A stretch of DNA of 64,000 bases from Paracoccaceae bacterium (GCA_030066905.1 JASJAR010000002.1:62001-126000); one strand, 5' to 3'; counted from the first letter of the stretch, positions 1 to 9,203 are shown. Numbers and translations are program-made. The notes: a model not told the origin generated them from the sequence alone.

Positions 1-2
1 TG

Positions 3-581
3 TCGCGCCTGAACCTCTGGAGCTTTGCGCTGCCGAGCCTTCGCGAACGGTCCGAGGACATCGAGCCGAACCTGTTTTTCGAACTCGCACGCGCCGAACG
101 CGTTCTCGGCCGGCAAGTCGGCTTCAATGCGGATGCCGCCGATGCCTATCTGCGGTTTGCCGGCGACCCCGGCACGACCTGGTCGGGCAATTTCCGCGAT
201 CTGGGAGGGTCCGTTCAGCGCCTCTGCACGCTCGCCCATCGCGGGCGGATTACCCGCGCGATGGTCGACGCGGAAATCGAAACATTGCAGTCGATGTGGC
301 AGGGCGCCGGACGCGATGACGACTTGCGACTGCTTCTAGGCATCCTCGGCGAGGCAGCCGGCGCGCTCGATCCATTCGACCGGGTTCAGCTTGCCGAAAC
401 CATTCGGGTCTGCCAAGGCTCCGCCTCGCTCAGTGCGGCCGGCAGAACCTTGTTTTCCGCATCGCGCAAGATGAAGACCAGCCGGAACGACGCCGACCGC
501 TTGAGGAAATACCTCGCCCGTTTCGGCCTCACTTGGGATGCCGTCAACGCCGCGGCTCCCCATCACCGGGCGACATCGTGA
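3..581 (+). CDS. rtcR: RtcR, sigma-54-dependent activator of RNA repair genes (3' part only)
   Basis: This is the C-terminal part of a bacterial enhancer-binding protein; the gene starts before the window. The visible part opens inside the AAA+ domain, with LPSLRER and SEDIEPNL followed by WSGNFRDLGGSV, the RtcR form of the sigma-54 activator motif. It ends with a helical region that would carry the DNA-binding HTH. RtcR controls rtcBA, which encode an RNA ligase and an RNA 3'-phosphate cyclase, in response to RNA damage. Those target genes are not in the window and may lie upstream. The N-terminal CARF-like sensor region cannot be seen. Confidence 0.85.
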   Translation, partial: SRLNLWSFALPSLRERSEDIEPNLFFELARAERVLGRQVGFNADAADAYLRFAGDPGTTWSGNFRDLGGSVQRLCTLAHRGRITRAMVDAEIETLQSMWQGAGRDDDLRLLLGILGEAAGALDPFDRVQLAETIRVCQGSASLSAAGRTLFSASRKMKTSRNDADRLRKYLARFGLTWDAVNAAAPHHRATS

Positions 582-661
582 GCAGACCGTCGCCGGGTTC
601 GGTTTCGGCAAGCAGCCATGTCCACTGGGCCGAGGAGACGGGCATTGCTTCAAGAGGGAAT

Positions 662-738
662 TGGTAGCGGAGGAGGGACTTGAACCCCCGACACGCGGAT
701 TATGATTCCGCTGCTCTAACCAACTGAGCTACTCCGCC
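662..738 (-). tRNA. tRNA-Met (CAT anticodon), elongator type
   Basis: On the minus strand the sequence folds as a full cloverleaf of 77 nt with encoded CCA. The acceptor arm is GGCGGAG...CTCCGCT. The anticodon stem GCGGA/TCCGC encloses the loop ATCATAA, giving anticodon CAT. The T-arm contains GGTTCAAGTCC. The body looks like an alphaproteobacterial elongator tRNA-Met; a CAT anticodon could also mean a lysidine-modified tRNA-Ile, which is less likely. No integrase or attachment-site duplication lies beside it. Confidence 0.93.
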
Positions 739-792
739 GGAGCGAGGCGGTGGTTACGATCCGCAGCCCTGCCAGTCAACCCGAAATCGGGT

Positions 793-3321
793 TCATTCAC
801 GGGCCCGCAGGACCTGAGCCGGTCGTGCCGCCAGCGGGCGCCAGGCGAAGGCGAGCCCGGCAACGAGCGTCGCGATCAGGCCGCCGAAAACGATGGCGAT
901 GGCCGAAACCGGCTCGAAGACGTAGGCCGTATCCATCACGTAAATCGACACGGCCCATCCGCCGATGCCACCGACGAGGATCGCAACGACCCCGGCGGCG
1001 GCCCCGAGGGTGGCCGAGCGGAGCGCGAAGTTCGCCAGAACCGACCGGCGCGCACCGCCAATGGTCTTGAGGATCGCCGCCTCGTAGGTCCGCGCGCGCT
1101 CGCCGGCCGCCGCCGCCCCGATCAGGACGATGAATCCGGTCAGAAGCGTGGCCGCCGAGCCATAAGTCACCGCCGCCGCAATGCCGGCAAGCACGTCGGA
1201 GACCCGCTCGATGGCGTCCTTGACGCGGATCGCGGTGATGTTCGGGTAGGTGTCGGCGGTCTCGCGGAGGATGGCGGGCTCGGCCTCCGCCTCGGCATAG
1301 ACCGTCGCGATATGTGTGTGCGGCGCGCCCTCGATCGCGGTTGGGTTCATCGACAGGATGAACCCGATACCGGCGGTCGAGAAATCGACCTCCCGGAAAC
1401 TCGTCACCCGGGCGGTGATCGGACGGCCAAGCACGTCGACAGTGATCGTATCGCCGATTTCGAGCCCGATCTCGAGCGCTTCTTCGGTGGCGAAGCTCAC
1501 CTGGGGCTCGCCGGTGTAATCCTCAGGCCACCAGGCACCGTCGGTAACGATGGCACCTTCGGGAGGGACGGCGGAATAGGTGATCCCGCGGTCGCCTTGG
1601 AGGACCCAGTGATCGCCGCCGGTCTCGGCGGCCGGCCGGCCGTTGATCTCGGTGATGATGCCCCTCAGCATCGGGGCGGTTTCCACCCGGCTGACGGCTG
1701 GATTCTCGCGAAGACCGCCGAGGAAGGGGTCGAGCTGGGCGGTCTGGATATCGACCATGAAGAAGGATGGCGCGACCCCCGGCAGGTCGCGCTCGATGGC
1801 GCCGCGCAGGTTTGCGTCGATCTGGCCGACGGCGGCGAGCACCGTGAGGCCGAGCCCCAGCGACAGGACGACCGACCCCGCTTCGCTTCCCGGTCCGCCA
1901 ACGGAAGACAGCGCCAGGCGGAGGGTGGTTCGGCCGCGCAGGGCTTTCGAGCGGGCAAGGCCGCGCGCAAGCCGCCTGATCCCGGCCGCCGCGAGCAGGA
2001 GGAGGAGAAAGGCGCCGAATATGCCGAGCGCCGTCCAGAGCGTCAGCTCGAGAAGGCCCGAGAAGTAGGCGGCGGTGGCGACAAGGGCGCTGAGCAGCAG
2101 CAGCGTCGTGACGATCCAGATCGGGCGCGGCAAACTCCGCACCCCGCCCATCGCATCGCGAAAGAGGGCGGCGGCGCGAACGTCTTCGGTGCGGGCCAGG
2201 GGCCAGAGCGTGAAGAGAAGTGCGGCGAGCGCACCATAAAGCGCGGCTTCGAGGAGCGGCGCCGGATGGAGGGCGAAGACCGCCGGCAGGGGAAGCGCGT
2301 TGGCGATGATCGGAGCGAAGACGATTGGCAAGGCCGCGCCGAGGGCCAGGCCGATGGCGATCCCCACAACGGCAAGGGCTCCGATCTGGATGAAGTAGGT
2401 CAGAAAGATCGTCGAGGCCTCGGCCCCGAGCGTTCTGAGCGTGGCGATCACACCGGTCTTGCGGTCGAGATAGGCCCGCACCGCGGCTGAGACGCCGACC
2501 CCACCGACGGCGAGGCCCGCAAGGCCCACGAGCACCAGGAAGGAGCCCAGCCGTTCCACGAACTCCGCAACTCCCGGCGCCCCGTTGCGCCGGTCCCGCC
2601 AGCGCGCACCGGTGAAGACCTCGTCGACCTCTGCCCGGAGGGCCGAAAGGTCAGCGCCCTCAGCGAGGCGCATCCGATAGGCGCTTTCGAACAGGGTGCC
2701 CGGGGCGAGAAGCCCCGACCCGTCCAGATCGGTCGTCCGCACGATGGTGCGCGGGCCCAGCGCAAAGCCGCTGCCCGCGCTGTCGGGTTCGTCGAGAAGG
2801 GCGGCGGTGAGCACGAAGTCCTTGGTGCCAAGCCGGATTACGTCGCCGACCTCAATACCGAGGACGCCGATCAGCACCGGGTCCATCACTGCACCGGGCA
2901 CCCCGTCCCAGCCAGCGAGCGCCTCGTCGAGGGGCAGTTCAGGGTCGAGGCGAACGTTGCCATAGAGCGGGTAGGCGCCGTCGACCCCCTTGACCTGGGT
3001 GAGACCGCGGCGGCGATCCTCGCCGACATCGGCGGTTGCCAGCGAGCGGAAGTCGACAATCTCCGACACCGCCAATGACTGCGCCTCGATCCAGTCCCGT
3101 TCGACCTCCTCGGCAAACCGGTAGGTGAGACCGATCTCGGCATCGGCACCGAGGATCGTCGCGCCTTCGCGTTCGAGCCCCGCTTCGATCGAATGGCGCA
3201 CGCTGCCCACGGCGGCGATGGCGGCAACACCGAGGGCGAGGCAGGCGAGAAACACCCGGAAGCCCTTAAGCCCGCCGCGAAGCTCCCTTGCGGCGATCCG
3301 GAACGCGACGGGAAAGGTCAT
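793..3321 (-). CDS. ybbP: YbbP-type ABC exporter permease (FtsX/MacB superfamily)
   Basis: An 842-residue membrane protein, the permease partner of the adjacent ATPase. It has an N-terminal membrane helix (about residues 18-40), a large extracytoplasmic domain and clustered helices in the middle of the chain. A second extracytoplasmic stretch and C-terminal helices of FtsX type follow. The length matches the YbbP family, in which two FtsX units are fused. The start codon overlaps the stop of the ATPase gene by 4 bases, so the two are translationally coupled. The same ybbA-ybbP pair divergent from tesA occurs in E. coli. The substrate is not established; lipophilic or envelope compounds are likely. 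Confidence 0.88.
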   Translation of the reverse strand: MTFPVAFRIAARELRGGLKGFRVFLACLALGVAAIAAVGSVRHSIEAGLEREGATILGADAEIGLTYRFAEEVERDWIEAQSLAVSEIVDFRSLATADVGEDRRRGLTQVKGVDGAYPLYGNVRLDPELPLDEALAGWDGVPGAVMDPVLIGVLGIEVGDVIRLGTKDFVLTAALLDEPDSAGSGFALGPRTIVRTTDLDGSGLLAPGTLFESAYRMRLAEGADLSALRAEVDEVFTGARWRDRRNGAPGVAEFVERLGSFLVLVGLAGLAVGGVGVSAAVRAYLDRKTGVIATLRTLGAEASTIFLTYFIQIGALAVVGIAIGLALGAALPIVFAPIIANALPLPAVFALHPAPLLEAALYGALAALLFTLWPLARTEDVRAAALFRDAMGGVRSLPRPIWIVTTLLLLSALVATAAYFSGLLELTLWTALGIFGAFLLLLLAAAGIRRLARGLARSKALRGRTTLRLALSSVGGPGSEAGSVVLSLGLGLTVLAAVGQIDANLRGAIERDLPGVAPSFFMVDIQTAQLDPFLGGLRENPAVSRVETAPMLRGIITEINGRPAAETGGDHWVLQGDRGITYSAVPPEGAIVTDGAWWPEDYTGEPQVSFATEEALEIGLEIGDTITVDVLGRPITARVTSFREVDFSTAGIGFILSMNPTAIEGAPHTHIATVYAEAEAEPAILRETADTYPNITAIRVKDAIERVSDVLAGIAAAVTYGSAATLLTGFIVLIGAAAAGERARTYEAAILKTIGGARRSVLANFALRSATLGAAAGVVAILVGGIGGWAVSIYVMDTAYVFEPVSAIAIVFGGLIATLVAGLAFAWRPLAARPAQVLRARE

Positions 3322-4013
3322 TCGGCGGCCCGGGCGTGGGCCGGCTCGTCGACCCGCCCGTCGCGCAGGCGCACGACCCGGTCACAGCGCCGGGCGAGTT
3401 CGCCCGAATGCGTGACGAGAATCAGCGTCGCCCCATGCTTGTCGCGGAGCCCGAAAAGGAGGTCCATGATCTGCGCGCCCGTCGTCTCGTCGAGATTGCC
3501 CGTGGGCTCGTCGGCGAGAAGAATGTCCGGACGCGGCGCGGCCGCGCGCGCAAGGGCTACCCTTTGTTGCTCGCCGCCCGACATCTGCGACGGGTAATGG
3601 CCGGTCCGGTCGCCAAGACCGACGGCTGCAAGCTCCGCCTCGGCGCGCTCGAAGGCATCGCGCGCCCCGGCGAGTTCGAGGGGCGTCGCCACGTTCTCAA
3701 GCGCGGTCATCGTGGGAATGAGGTGGAAAGACTGGAACACCACGCCCATATGATCGCGGCGGAAGCGGGCGAGCGCGTCCTCCCCGAGCCGGGTCAGGTC
3801 GTGGCCGAGAGCCGTAACCGCCCCCCCCGTGGCGCGCTCAAGCCCGCCCATGAGCATAAGGAGCGAAGACTTGCCAGACCCCGACGGCCCGACGAGCCCA
3901 AGCGTTTCGCCGCGCACCACGTCGAGCGAGATGCCCTTGAGAATGTCCACACGCCCGGCATTGCCGTCGAGCGACAATTGCGCGTTGTCGAGGGAAAGCA
4001 CGGTCTCGGTCAT
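3318..4013 (-). CDS. ybbA: YbbA-type ABC exporter ATPase (LolD/MacB-like)
   Basis: A 231-residue cytoplasmic ATPase that powers the YbbP permease. Walker A GPSGSGKS is at residues 42-49, the signature MSGGEQQR at about 143-150, and Walker B ILLADEPTG at about 163-171. I chose the ATG at 4013, which begins MTETVLSL. An upstream extension is possible but would run into the divergent tesA gene and lacks family similarity. This ATG overlaps the proposed tesA ATG on the other strand (CATG), so there is no room for a conventional promoter between them. Confidence 0.9.
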   Translation of the reverse strand: MTETVLSLDNAQLSLDGNAGRVDILKGISLDVVRGETLGLVGPSGSGKSSLLMLMGGLERATGGAVTALGHDLTRLGEDALARFRRDHMGVVFQSFHLIPTMTALENVATPLELAGARDAFERAEAELAAVGLGDRTGHYPSQMSGGEQQRVALARAAAPRPDILLADEPTGNLDETTGAQIMDLLFGLRDKHGATLILVTHSGELARRCDRVVRLRDGRVDEPAHARAAE

Positions 4014-4698
4014 GGGCGAGGAGCCTTTGTCCTGGGGCAAAAGGGCATATGGGGCGGGGCGGAGATTCCTCAACCTTTGCGCCGCGTTCTTGGTGACGGC
4101 CGGGTTAGCAAATGCGGAACCGGTCACCATCGTCGCACTCGGCGACAGTCTGACCCAGGGTTATGGCCTGCCGCCTGCCGACGGTTTCGTGCCGCAGATG
4201 GCCGCGTGGCTCGACGCCAACGGCGCCGACGTGGAGCTGAGGAATGCCGGAGTCTCCGGCGACACCACTGCGGGGGGGCTTGCCCGGGTGGACTGGACAC
4301 TCGATGACGGCGTGGACGGGATGATCGTGGCCCTCGGCGGCAACGATCTTCTACGGGGGATCAACCCAGCGGCAAGCCGCGCGAACCTCGAGGGCATACT
4401 TGACGTCGCCGATGCCCGCGGACTGCCCGTGCTTCTCGTCGGCATGGAGGCCCCATCGAATTATGGCGCCGAGTTCAAGATGGAGTTCGATGCGATCTAC
4501 CCGGACCTCGCAGAGGATTTCGGGGTGCTCTACTATCCGAACTTCCTTGCAGGTATCGCCGCCCTGCCCGACCGGGCTCTCGCCGTCGAGGCCTATCTCC
4601 AGCCTGACCGCATTCACCCCAATGCCGAAGGTGTGGCCCTCCTCGTCGAAGCGATGGGGCCCTCGGTGCTCGACCTCGTTCAGAGCGCCTCGGAGTAG
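4012..4698 (+). CDS. tesA: TesA-like SGNH/GDSL esterase (arylesterase, lysophospholipase or thioesterase)
   Basis: A 228-residue secreted SGNH hydrolase. Block I GDSLTQ places the nucleophile at Ser46, block III is ALGGNDLLRG, and the C-terminal DRIHPN holds the catalytic Asp-x-x-His pair. A signal peptide is visible (RRFLNLCAAF, then a cleavage region near LANAEP), so it acts in the periplasm. The ATG at 4012 overlaps the divergent ybbA start; TTG at 4027 is an alternative that keeps the signal peptide. Family members hydrolyse aryl esters, lysophospholipids or acyl-CoA; the real substrate cannot be read from sequence. Confidence 0.85.
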   Translation: MGEEPLSWGKRAYGAGRRFLNLCAAFLVTAGLANAEPVTIVALGDSLTQGYGLPPADGFVPQMAAWLDANGADVELRNAGVSGDTTAGGLARVDWTLDDGVDGMIVALGGNDLLRGINPAASRANLEGILDVADARGLPVLLVGMEAPSNYGAEFKMEFDAIYPDLAEDFGVLYYPNFLAGIAALPDRALAVEAYLQPDRIHPNAEGVALLVEAMGPSVLDLVQSASE

Positions 4699-4721
4699 CG
4701 GTCTGCGAACCGAATGATCGG

Positions 4722-4880
4722 TCAGCGCTTCGGTTTGTCGTCGTAATCGTCGCGCAGAATGCGGTGACGGTCGCCCTCGGGATCGTCGTACTGGCGCGAC
4801 TTCATCGTCCAAAAAAAAGCGACGAGCCCGACCCCTCCGAGAAACAGCGAAATCGGGATGAGATAGGCGAGCGCTTCCAT
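4722..4880 (-). CDS. ccoS: CcoS, cbb3 oxidase assembly/maturation protein
   Basis: A 52-residue membrane protein needed for inserting cofactors into cbb3 oxidase. It has one N-terminal helix (LIPISLFLGGVGLVAFFW) followed by the CcoS signature WTMKSRQYDDPEGDRHRIL and a short charged tail. The start ATG overlaps the ccoI stop by one base (TGATG), as the last gene of the ccoGHIS operon. It converges on tesA with 23 bases between the stop codons. Confidence 0.93.
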   Translation of the reverse strand: MEALAYLIPISLFLGGVGLVAFFWTMKSRQYDDPEGDRHRILRDDYDDKPKR

Positions 4881-7159
4881 CAGCGAACCCTGAGCGCGTT
4901 GAGCGATACGGTGATCGAGGAGGTCGACATCGCAAGGGCCGCGGCGAAGGGTGTGGCGAACCCGAGAAGCGCGATGGGAACCGCGACGATGTTGTAGATC
5001 GTCGAGATGGTGAAGTTTTCCTTGATCCGGCCGCGGGCCTTGACGGCGGTGCGCAGGGCCTCGGCGAGCGGGGCGAGGGATTGGCCGAGGAGCACGATGT
5101 CAGAGGCGACGCGCGCTGCATCGAGGGCGCTAGAGGGGGAGAGCGAGACATGGGCGGCCGCGAGTGCCGCGGTGTCGTTGAGCCCGTCTCCGACCATCAG
5201 CACCTTGTGGCCGTTTTCCGCGAGGCGTTGGACGTAGGCCGCCTTGTCCTCTGGCAGCGCCTCGGAGAGGGTCTCCTCGATGCCGATCCGACTGGCGAAG
5301 GCGTCGACGGCGGCGCAGTTGTCGCCGGAAACGAGCGCAATGCGCTTCCCGGCGGCACGCAGCGCTGCGACAGCCTCGGTCGCGCCCGGACGCGGACCGT
5401 CGACAAAGCGGATTGCGTGCGGCACGCCATTCCCGAGCCGCAGGTAGGTCGCGGTCGAGGTGGCGGCCGTGGCGCCAACCCAGGCGGCGCGACCGAGCCG
5501 GACGGGCACATCGCCGAGCCGTCCTTCGACACCGTAACCCGGGACCTCGCGGATATCTTCGACCGGTGCTGGGGCGATCCCGCCTTCCGCAGCAGCGATC
5601 GCCAGTGCCCGCGACAGCGGATGGGCCGATGCCTGGGCCAACCGAAACGCGACGGCCCGCTCCGTCTCGGGTAGGTCGCCAAAGTCCTCCGGTACCGGAG
5701 CGCCCATCGTCAGCGTCCCGGTTTTGTCGAAGACCACGGTGTCGACCTCGGCGAGCCGTTCGAGAGCGGTGCCGTCCTTGATCAGGAGCCCCTGGCGAAA
5801 CAGGCGACCGGATGCCGCTGCCGTCACCGCCGGCACCGCGAGCCCGAGCGCACAGGGGCATGTGATGATGAGGGTTGCCACGGCGATGTTCAAAGACAGG
5901 CGAAGATCGCCGCCGGAAATCCACATCCACGCGCCGAACGCCGCCAGAGCGAGAAAATGCACGACCGGCGCGTAGGCCCGCGCCGCCCGGTCGGCGAGAG
6001 AATTGTAGTTCGCCCGCCCCGCCTCGGCGACGGCGACCAGATCGGCGATCCGATGCAGTGCCGTCTCGCGCCCGGCCGCTGTGACGGTCAACGAGAGCGG
6101 ACCGGTGAGATTGACTTCGCCCGCGCTCACGGCATGACCGGGCCCGGCGTAGACAGGAAGGCTCTCGCCGGTCATCAGAGATCGGTCGATCTCGCTCGAT
6201 CCCTCGACGATCCTGCCGTCCACCGGCACCCGCCCGCCGGGGCGGACGCGAACCGTGTCGCCGGGCGCCAGTTCGGCGGCGTAGACTTCGACCTCCTCCC
6301 CGTCCTCGACCCGCCAGGCCTTGGGGACTTCGAGTGCGGTGAGTTCCTCGGCCGCCGAGCGCGCCGAAGCGCGGGTTTTGTGGTCGAGGTAGCGCCCCAG
6401 AAGGAGAAAGAAGACCAGCGACAACGCCGCATCGAAATAGGCATGGTGCCCCGAGGCCCGGGTCTCCCAGAGCGAGAGCGCCAGGGCGAGGACCAGGGCC
6501 AGTGAGATCGGCACGTCCATGTTGAGTCGGCCGGCGCGGAGCGCGCTCCAGGCGCTGCGGTAGAACGGGACGCCGGCGAAGATCACCGCCGGGATCGCGA
6601 TGGCGCCCGAGAGCCAGTGGAACATGTCCCGCGTCGCATCGGCCGCCCCCGCCCAGACCGAGACCGACAGGAGCATGACGTTCATGTTGGCGAAGAAGGC
6701 GACGGCGAGGCGCATCGCAAGATCGCGCCCGCCGCGATCGGTTTCCGTGGCGCTGAGGGCCGTCGCATCGAGCTCATGGGCCTCGTAGCCGGCACCGGCA
6801 AGCACGTCGATCAGCCGATCGGCGCTCACACCCGGTGCGGCATCGACACTGGCGCGCTTCAGCGTGAGGTTGACCCGTGCATCGGCGACGCCCGGGACCC
6901 CGAAGAGCGCCCGCTCGACCCCGGAAATACAGCCTGCACAATGGATCCCCGGAAGGGACAGCGCGATCCGCGGCCGTTCGATTGGCGCCTGCTCGTGCCG
7001 AGCCACGTCCCCGGTGTCGGGCACCGCGATGCAGGCCGGGCAGGCGGCGGGATGGATCGGATCGGCATAGGCCAAACGCTGCGCTCCCCGGGTAGCCCTA
7101 GAGGCCGGGTCTGACTTGGATCGGGAAGCGGCGCTCGAACCGGGTCCCGTCGTCGGCAA
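4880..7159 (-). CDS. ccoI: CcoI/FixI/RdxI, copper P1B-type ATPase for cbb3 oxidase assembly
   Basis: A 759-residue heavy-metal P-type ATPase that moves copper across the inner membrane for cbb3 oxidase. It has an N-terminal cysteine motif HPAACPAC and then a heavy-metal-binding domain with HCAGC (Cys74, Cys77). Further along are the membrane CPC motif TCPCALGL, the phosphorylation site DKTGT and the hinge GDGLND. As drawn, the start overlaps the end of ccoH by about 60 bases; an in-frame TTG at 7075 would remove the overlap and still leave the HPAAC motif. Its place between ccoH and ccoS is the standard order. Confidence 0.93.
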   Translation of the reverse strand: MPTTGPGSSAASRSKSDPASRATRGAQRLAYADPIHPAACPACIAVPDTGDVARHEQAPIERPRIALSLPGIHCAGCISGVERALFGVPGVADARVNLTLKRASVDAAPGVSADRLIDVLAGAGYEAHELDATALSATETDRGGRDLAMRLAVAFFANMNVMLLSVSVWAGAADATRDMFHWLSGAIAIPAVIFAGVPFYRSAWSALRAGRLNMDVPISLALVLALALSLWETRASGHHAYFDAALSLVFFLLLGRYLDHKTRASARSAAEELTALEVPKAWRVEDGEEVEVYAAELAPGDTVRVRPGGRVPVDGRIVEGSSEIDRSLMTGESLPVYAGPGHAVSAGEVNLTGPLSLTVTAAGRETALHRIADLVAVAEAGRANYNSLADRAARAYAPVVHFLALAAFGAWMWISGGDLRLSLNIAVATLIITCPCALGLAVPAVTAAASGRLFRQGLLIKDGTALERLAEVDTVVFDKTGTLTMGAPVPEDFGDLPETERAVAFRLAQASAHPLSRALAIAAAEGGIAPAPVEDIREVPGYGVEGRLGDVPVRLGRAAWVGATAATSTATYLRLGNGVPHAIRFVDGPRPGATEAVAALRAAGKRIALVSGDNCAAVDAFASRIGIEETLSEALPEDKAAYVQRLAENGHKVLMVGDGLNDTAALAAAHVSLSPSSALDAARVASDIVLLGQSLAPLAEALRTAVKARGRIKENFTISTIYNIVAVPIALLGFATPFAAALAMSTSSITVSLNALRVR

Positions 7160-7559
7160 GCGCCACGAGGCGGAGATTCCAGTTGCCCGGCTGCAGTTCC
7201 ACGGGCGCGGTATAGGCCGTGCCGGTCCAGGTCAGATCGGGCGACCGGTCGGCGTCGACATGGGTGGCGCGTCCGAGCGTGGCTTGCACGATCTCGGGGG
7301 CCACGGGACCTTCGGCGCTGAGAAAACTGACGACGAGCCGCCCCTCCTCGACTGCCGCGGTCACGTCCCAACCGAGCGCGTCCTGCGCGTCGCGCCGGGC
7401 CTCGAAGCTTTGGCTCGCTACGTAGGAGTTCCTGGTCTCCAGTCCGGGAAAGGTCGCCACAGCGCTGAAAGCCAGCGTGAGATTGACCCCGATGATGACT
7501 GCGAACGCGGACGCGGTGATCAGAAAGACCGTCCGGCCGGTCAGAGGTTTGGCGTTCAT
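7098..7559 (-). CDS. ccoH: CcoH/FixH/RdxH, cbb3 oxidase assembly protein
   Basis: A 153-residue protein with one N-terminal membrane helix (TVFLITASAFAVIIGVNLTL) and a periplasmic beta-rich domain. The FixH-family pattern is visible: the NSYVASQSFEARRDAQ region just after the helix, and LQPGNWNLRL near the C-terminus. FixH proteins associate with the oxidase and CcoI during assembly. The start overlaps the ccoG stop by 4 bases (ATGA). Confidence 0.9.
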   Translation of the reverse strand: MNAKPLTGRTVFLITASAFAVIIGVNLTLAFSAVATFPGLETRNSYVASQSFEARRDAQDALGWDVTAAVEEGRLVVSFLSAEGPVAPEIVQATLGRATHVDADRSPDLTWTGTAYTAPVELQPGNWNLRLVALADDGTRFERRFPIQVRPGL

Positions 7560-9085
7560 TCGTCCCTCCCATGGAATACGGAATCGTTCCAGACGCGTTC
7601 GCCGTTCGCGAGGTCTTCGATCCAGAACCGGAACCCGGTGCGTTCCATCGCTGCGGGATCGGACGCGCGGGGGGCTTCCACATAGACGCGCTGCAACAGT
7701 GTTTCGTTCGCCGGCACCGTGACGCTGTCGTAGACGGTGCCCTCAAGGCTCACCCGGAGTGCCAGATCGCCCTTCACCGAAATGCGGAACGGTCGGTCCT
7801 CGCCGTGCTTGTTCCGCAACCGCACATCGTAGGCATTGCGGATCGTCCCGTCGGCCAGCGTGACGAATTGCGGATTGCGGATTGGCGCGACGTTGACGTC
7901 GATATCGGTGCGCACGAAGAGCGCGACGACCAGCCCAATCCCGACAAGACTCCAGAGCGCCGTATAGAGGATCGTGCGGGGCCGCAGAACATGGCGCCAG
8001 ATCGGGCGCGGCTCGGCGCCGTCGCGCTCGGCCATCTCGTCGGTGAGCGCGAGATAACCGATAAGGCCCTTGGGCTTGCCGATCTTCTCCATGACATCGT
8101 CGCAGGCGTCGATGCAGAGCGCGCATGTAATACAGGCAAGCTGCTGGCCATCGCGGATGTCGATCCCCATCGGGCAGACATTGACGCAGGCATTGCAGTC
8201 GATGCAGTCGCCAAGATCGCTCGTCCGGCTCACCGGTCCGCCGACCCCACTCGGCATGCCGGGAAGCGGTATATGGGGCACTCGGCCGCCGATCTGCGGA
8301 CCGGCAGCCTGAGCGTCGGCGGGCACCTCGCGCTCACGTTTGCCCTTGCCGCGCGGTTCGCCGCGCCATTCGCGGTAGGCCACCGTGATGGTGTCGGGAT
8401 CCATCATCGCGGCCTGAATCCGCGGCCAGGGGCACATGTAGATGCAGACCTGTTCGCGGGCGATACCGCCGAAGAGGATCGTCGTTCCGGTGAGAATCGC
8501 GATGGAGCTGTAGGCCACCGGATGGGCCGAAAGCGTAACGAGGTCGCGGGCCAGCGTCGGCGCATCGGCAAAGTAGAACACCCAGGCCCCGCCCGTCGCG
8601 AGCCCGATCAGCGCCCAGACGGCGAACTTCGTCAGCCTCAGCCGCAACTTCCGCAGGCTCATCGGCGCGTTCCAGAGCTTGACCCGGGCGTTGCGGTCGC
8701 CCTCGATCCAGCGTTCGGTGAGGATGAAGAGATCGGTCCAGACCGTCTGCGGGCAGGTGTAGCCGCACCAGACCCGCCCCAGGGCGGAGGTGAAGAGGAA
8801 CAGACCGAGCCCCGCCATGATCAAAAGACCGGCGACGAAGTAGAACTCGTGGGGCCAGATCTCGATCCAGAAGAAATAGAAACGGCGCCCCGCCAGGTCC
8901 ACAAGCACGGCCTGATCCGGCAGGTTGGGCCCACGGTCCCAACGGAGCCAGGGGGTCAGGTAGTAGATGCCGAGCGTGATGCCCATGATCCACCATTTCA
9001 AGGTGCGGAATCGGCCCGACACGCGGCGGGGAAACACCGGTTCACGGGCGGCATACAAAGACGGGTTTGAGGAATCGTCTGACAT
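7556..9085 (-). CDS. ccoG: CcoG/FixG/RdxB, membrane iron-sulfur protein for cbb3 maturation
   Basis: A 509-residue polyferredoxin-type membrane protein, first gene of ccoGHIS. After several N-terminal helices it has CGYTCPQTVW and MCPWPR. Two ferredoxin clusters follow, CIDCNACVNVCP (about residues 290-303) and CITCALCIDAC (about 315-325), then another helix and an immunoglobulin-like C-terminal domain. CcoG proteins have been linked to copper reduction for the oxidase. An FNR box lies about 65 bases upstream of the ATG. Confidence 0.94.
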   Translation of the reverse strand: MSDDSSNPSLYAAREPVFPRRVSGRFRTLKWWIMGITLGIYYLTPWLRWDRGPNLPDQAVLVDLAGRRFYFFWIEIWPHEFYFVAGLLIMAGLGLFLFTSALGRVWCGYTCPQTVWTDLFILTERWIEGDRNARVKLWNAPMSLRKLRLRLTKFAVWALIGLATGGAWVFYFADAPTLARDLVTLSAHPVAYSSIAILTGTTILFGGIAREQVCIYMCPWPRIQAAMMDPDTITVAYREWRGEPRGKGKREREVPADAQAAGPQIGGRVPHIPLPGMPSGVGGPVSRTSDLGDCIDCNACVNVCPMGIDIRDGQQLACITCALCIDACDDVMEKIGKPKGLIGYLALTDEMAERDGAEPRPIWRHVLRPRTILYTALWSLVGIGLVVALFVRTDIDVNVAPIRNPQFVTLADGTIRNAYDVRLRNKHGEDRPFRISVKGDLALRVSLEGTVYDSVTVPANETLLQRVYVEAPRASDPAAMERTGFRFWIEDLANGERVWNDSVFHGRDE

Positions 9086-9143
9086 CAGAGAAGAATCCGA
9101 TCTGTTCGCAGCTTACTTCTCTCCCGGTTCGGGCGAAGCGACC

Positions 9144-9157
9144 TTGATGCAGGTCAA
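9144..9157 (-). promoter_or_regulatory. FNR/FnrL box upstream of ccoGHIS
   Basis: TTGATGCAGGTCAA matches the FNR/FnrL pattern TTGAY-N4-RTCAA. Its centre is about 65 bases before the ccoG ATG. Activation from -41.5 would put the transcript start near 9109, leaving a leader of about 24 bases. FnrL control of rdxBHIS is known in Rhodobacter. Confidence 0.82.
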
Positions 9158-9203
9158 CCGCCGCAGTGGGCGGACTGGCTGGTCGATCGATCTGAGCTTG
9201 GTC

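Noticed and set aside
662..738. tRNA-Met as an integration site for a genomic island
   Set aside because: No integrase gene and no duplicated tRNA 3' end were seen nearby; the flanking genes are ordinary.
7571..9070. A 499-codon plus-strand open frame opposite ccoG
   Set aside because: It mirrors ccoG exactly and has no recognisable domain, whereas ccoG has complete ferredoxin motifs.
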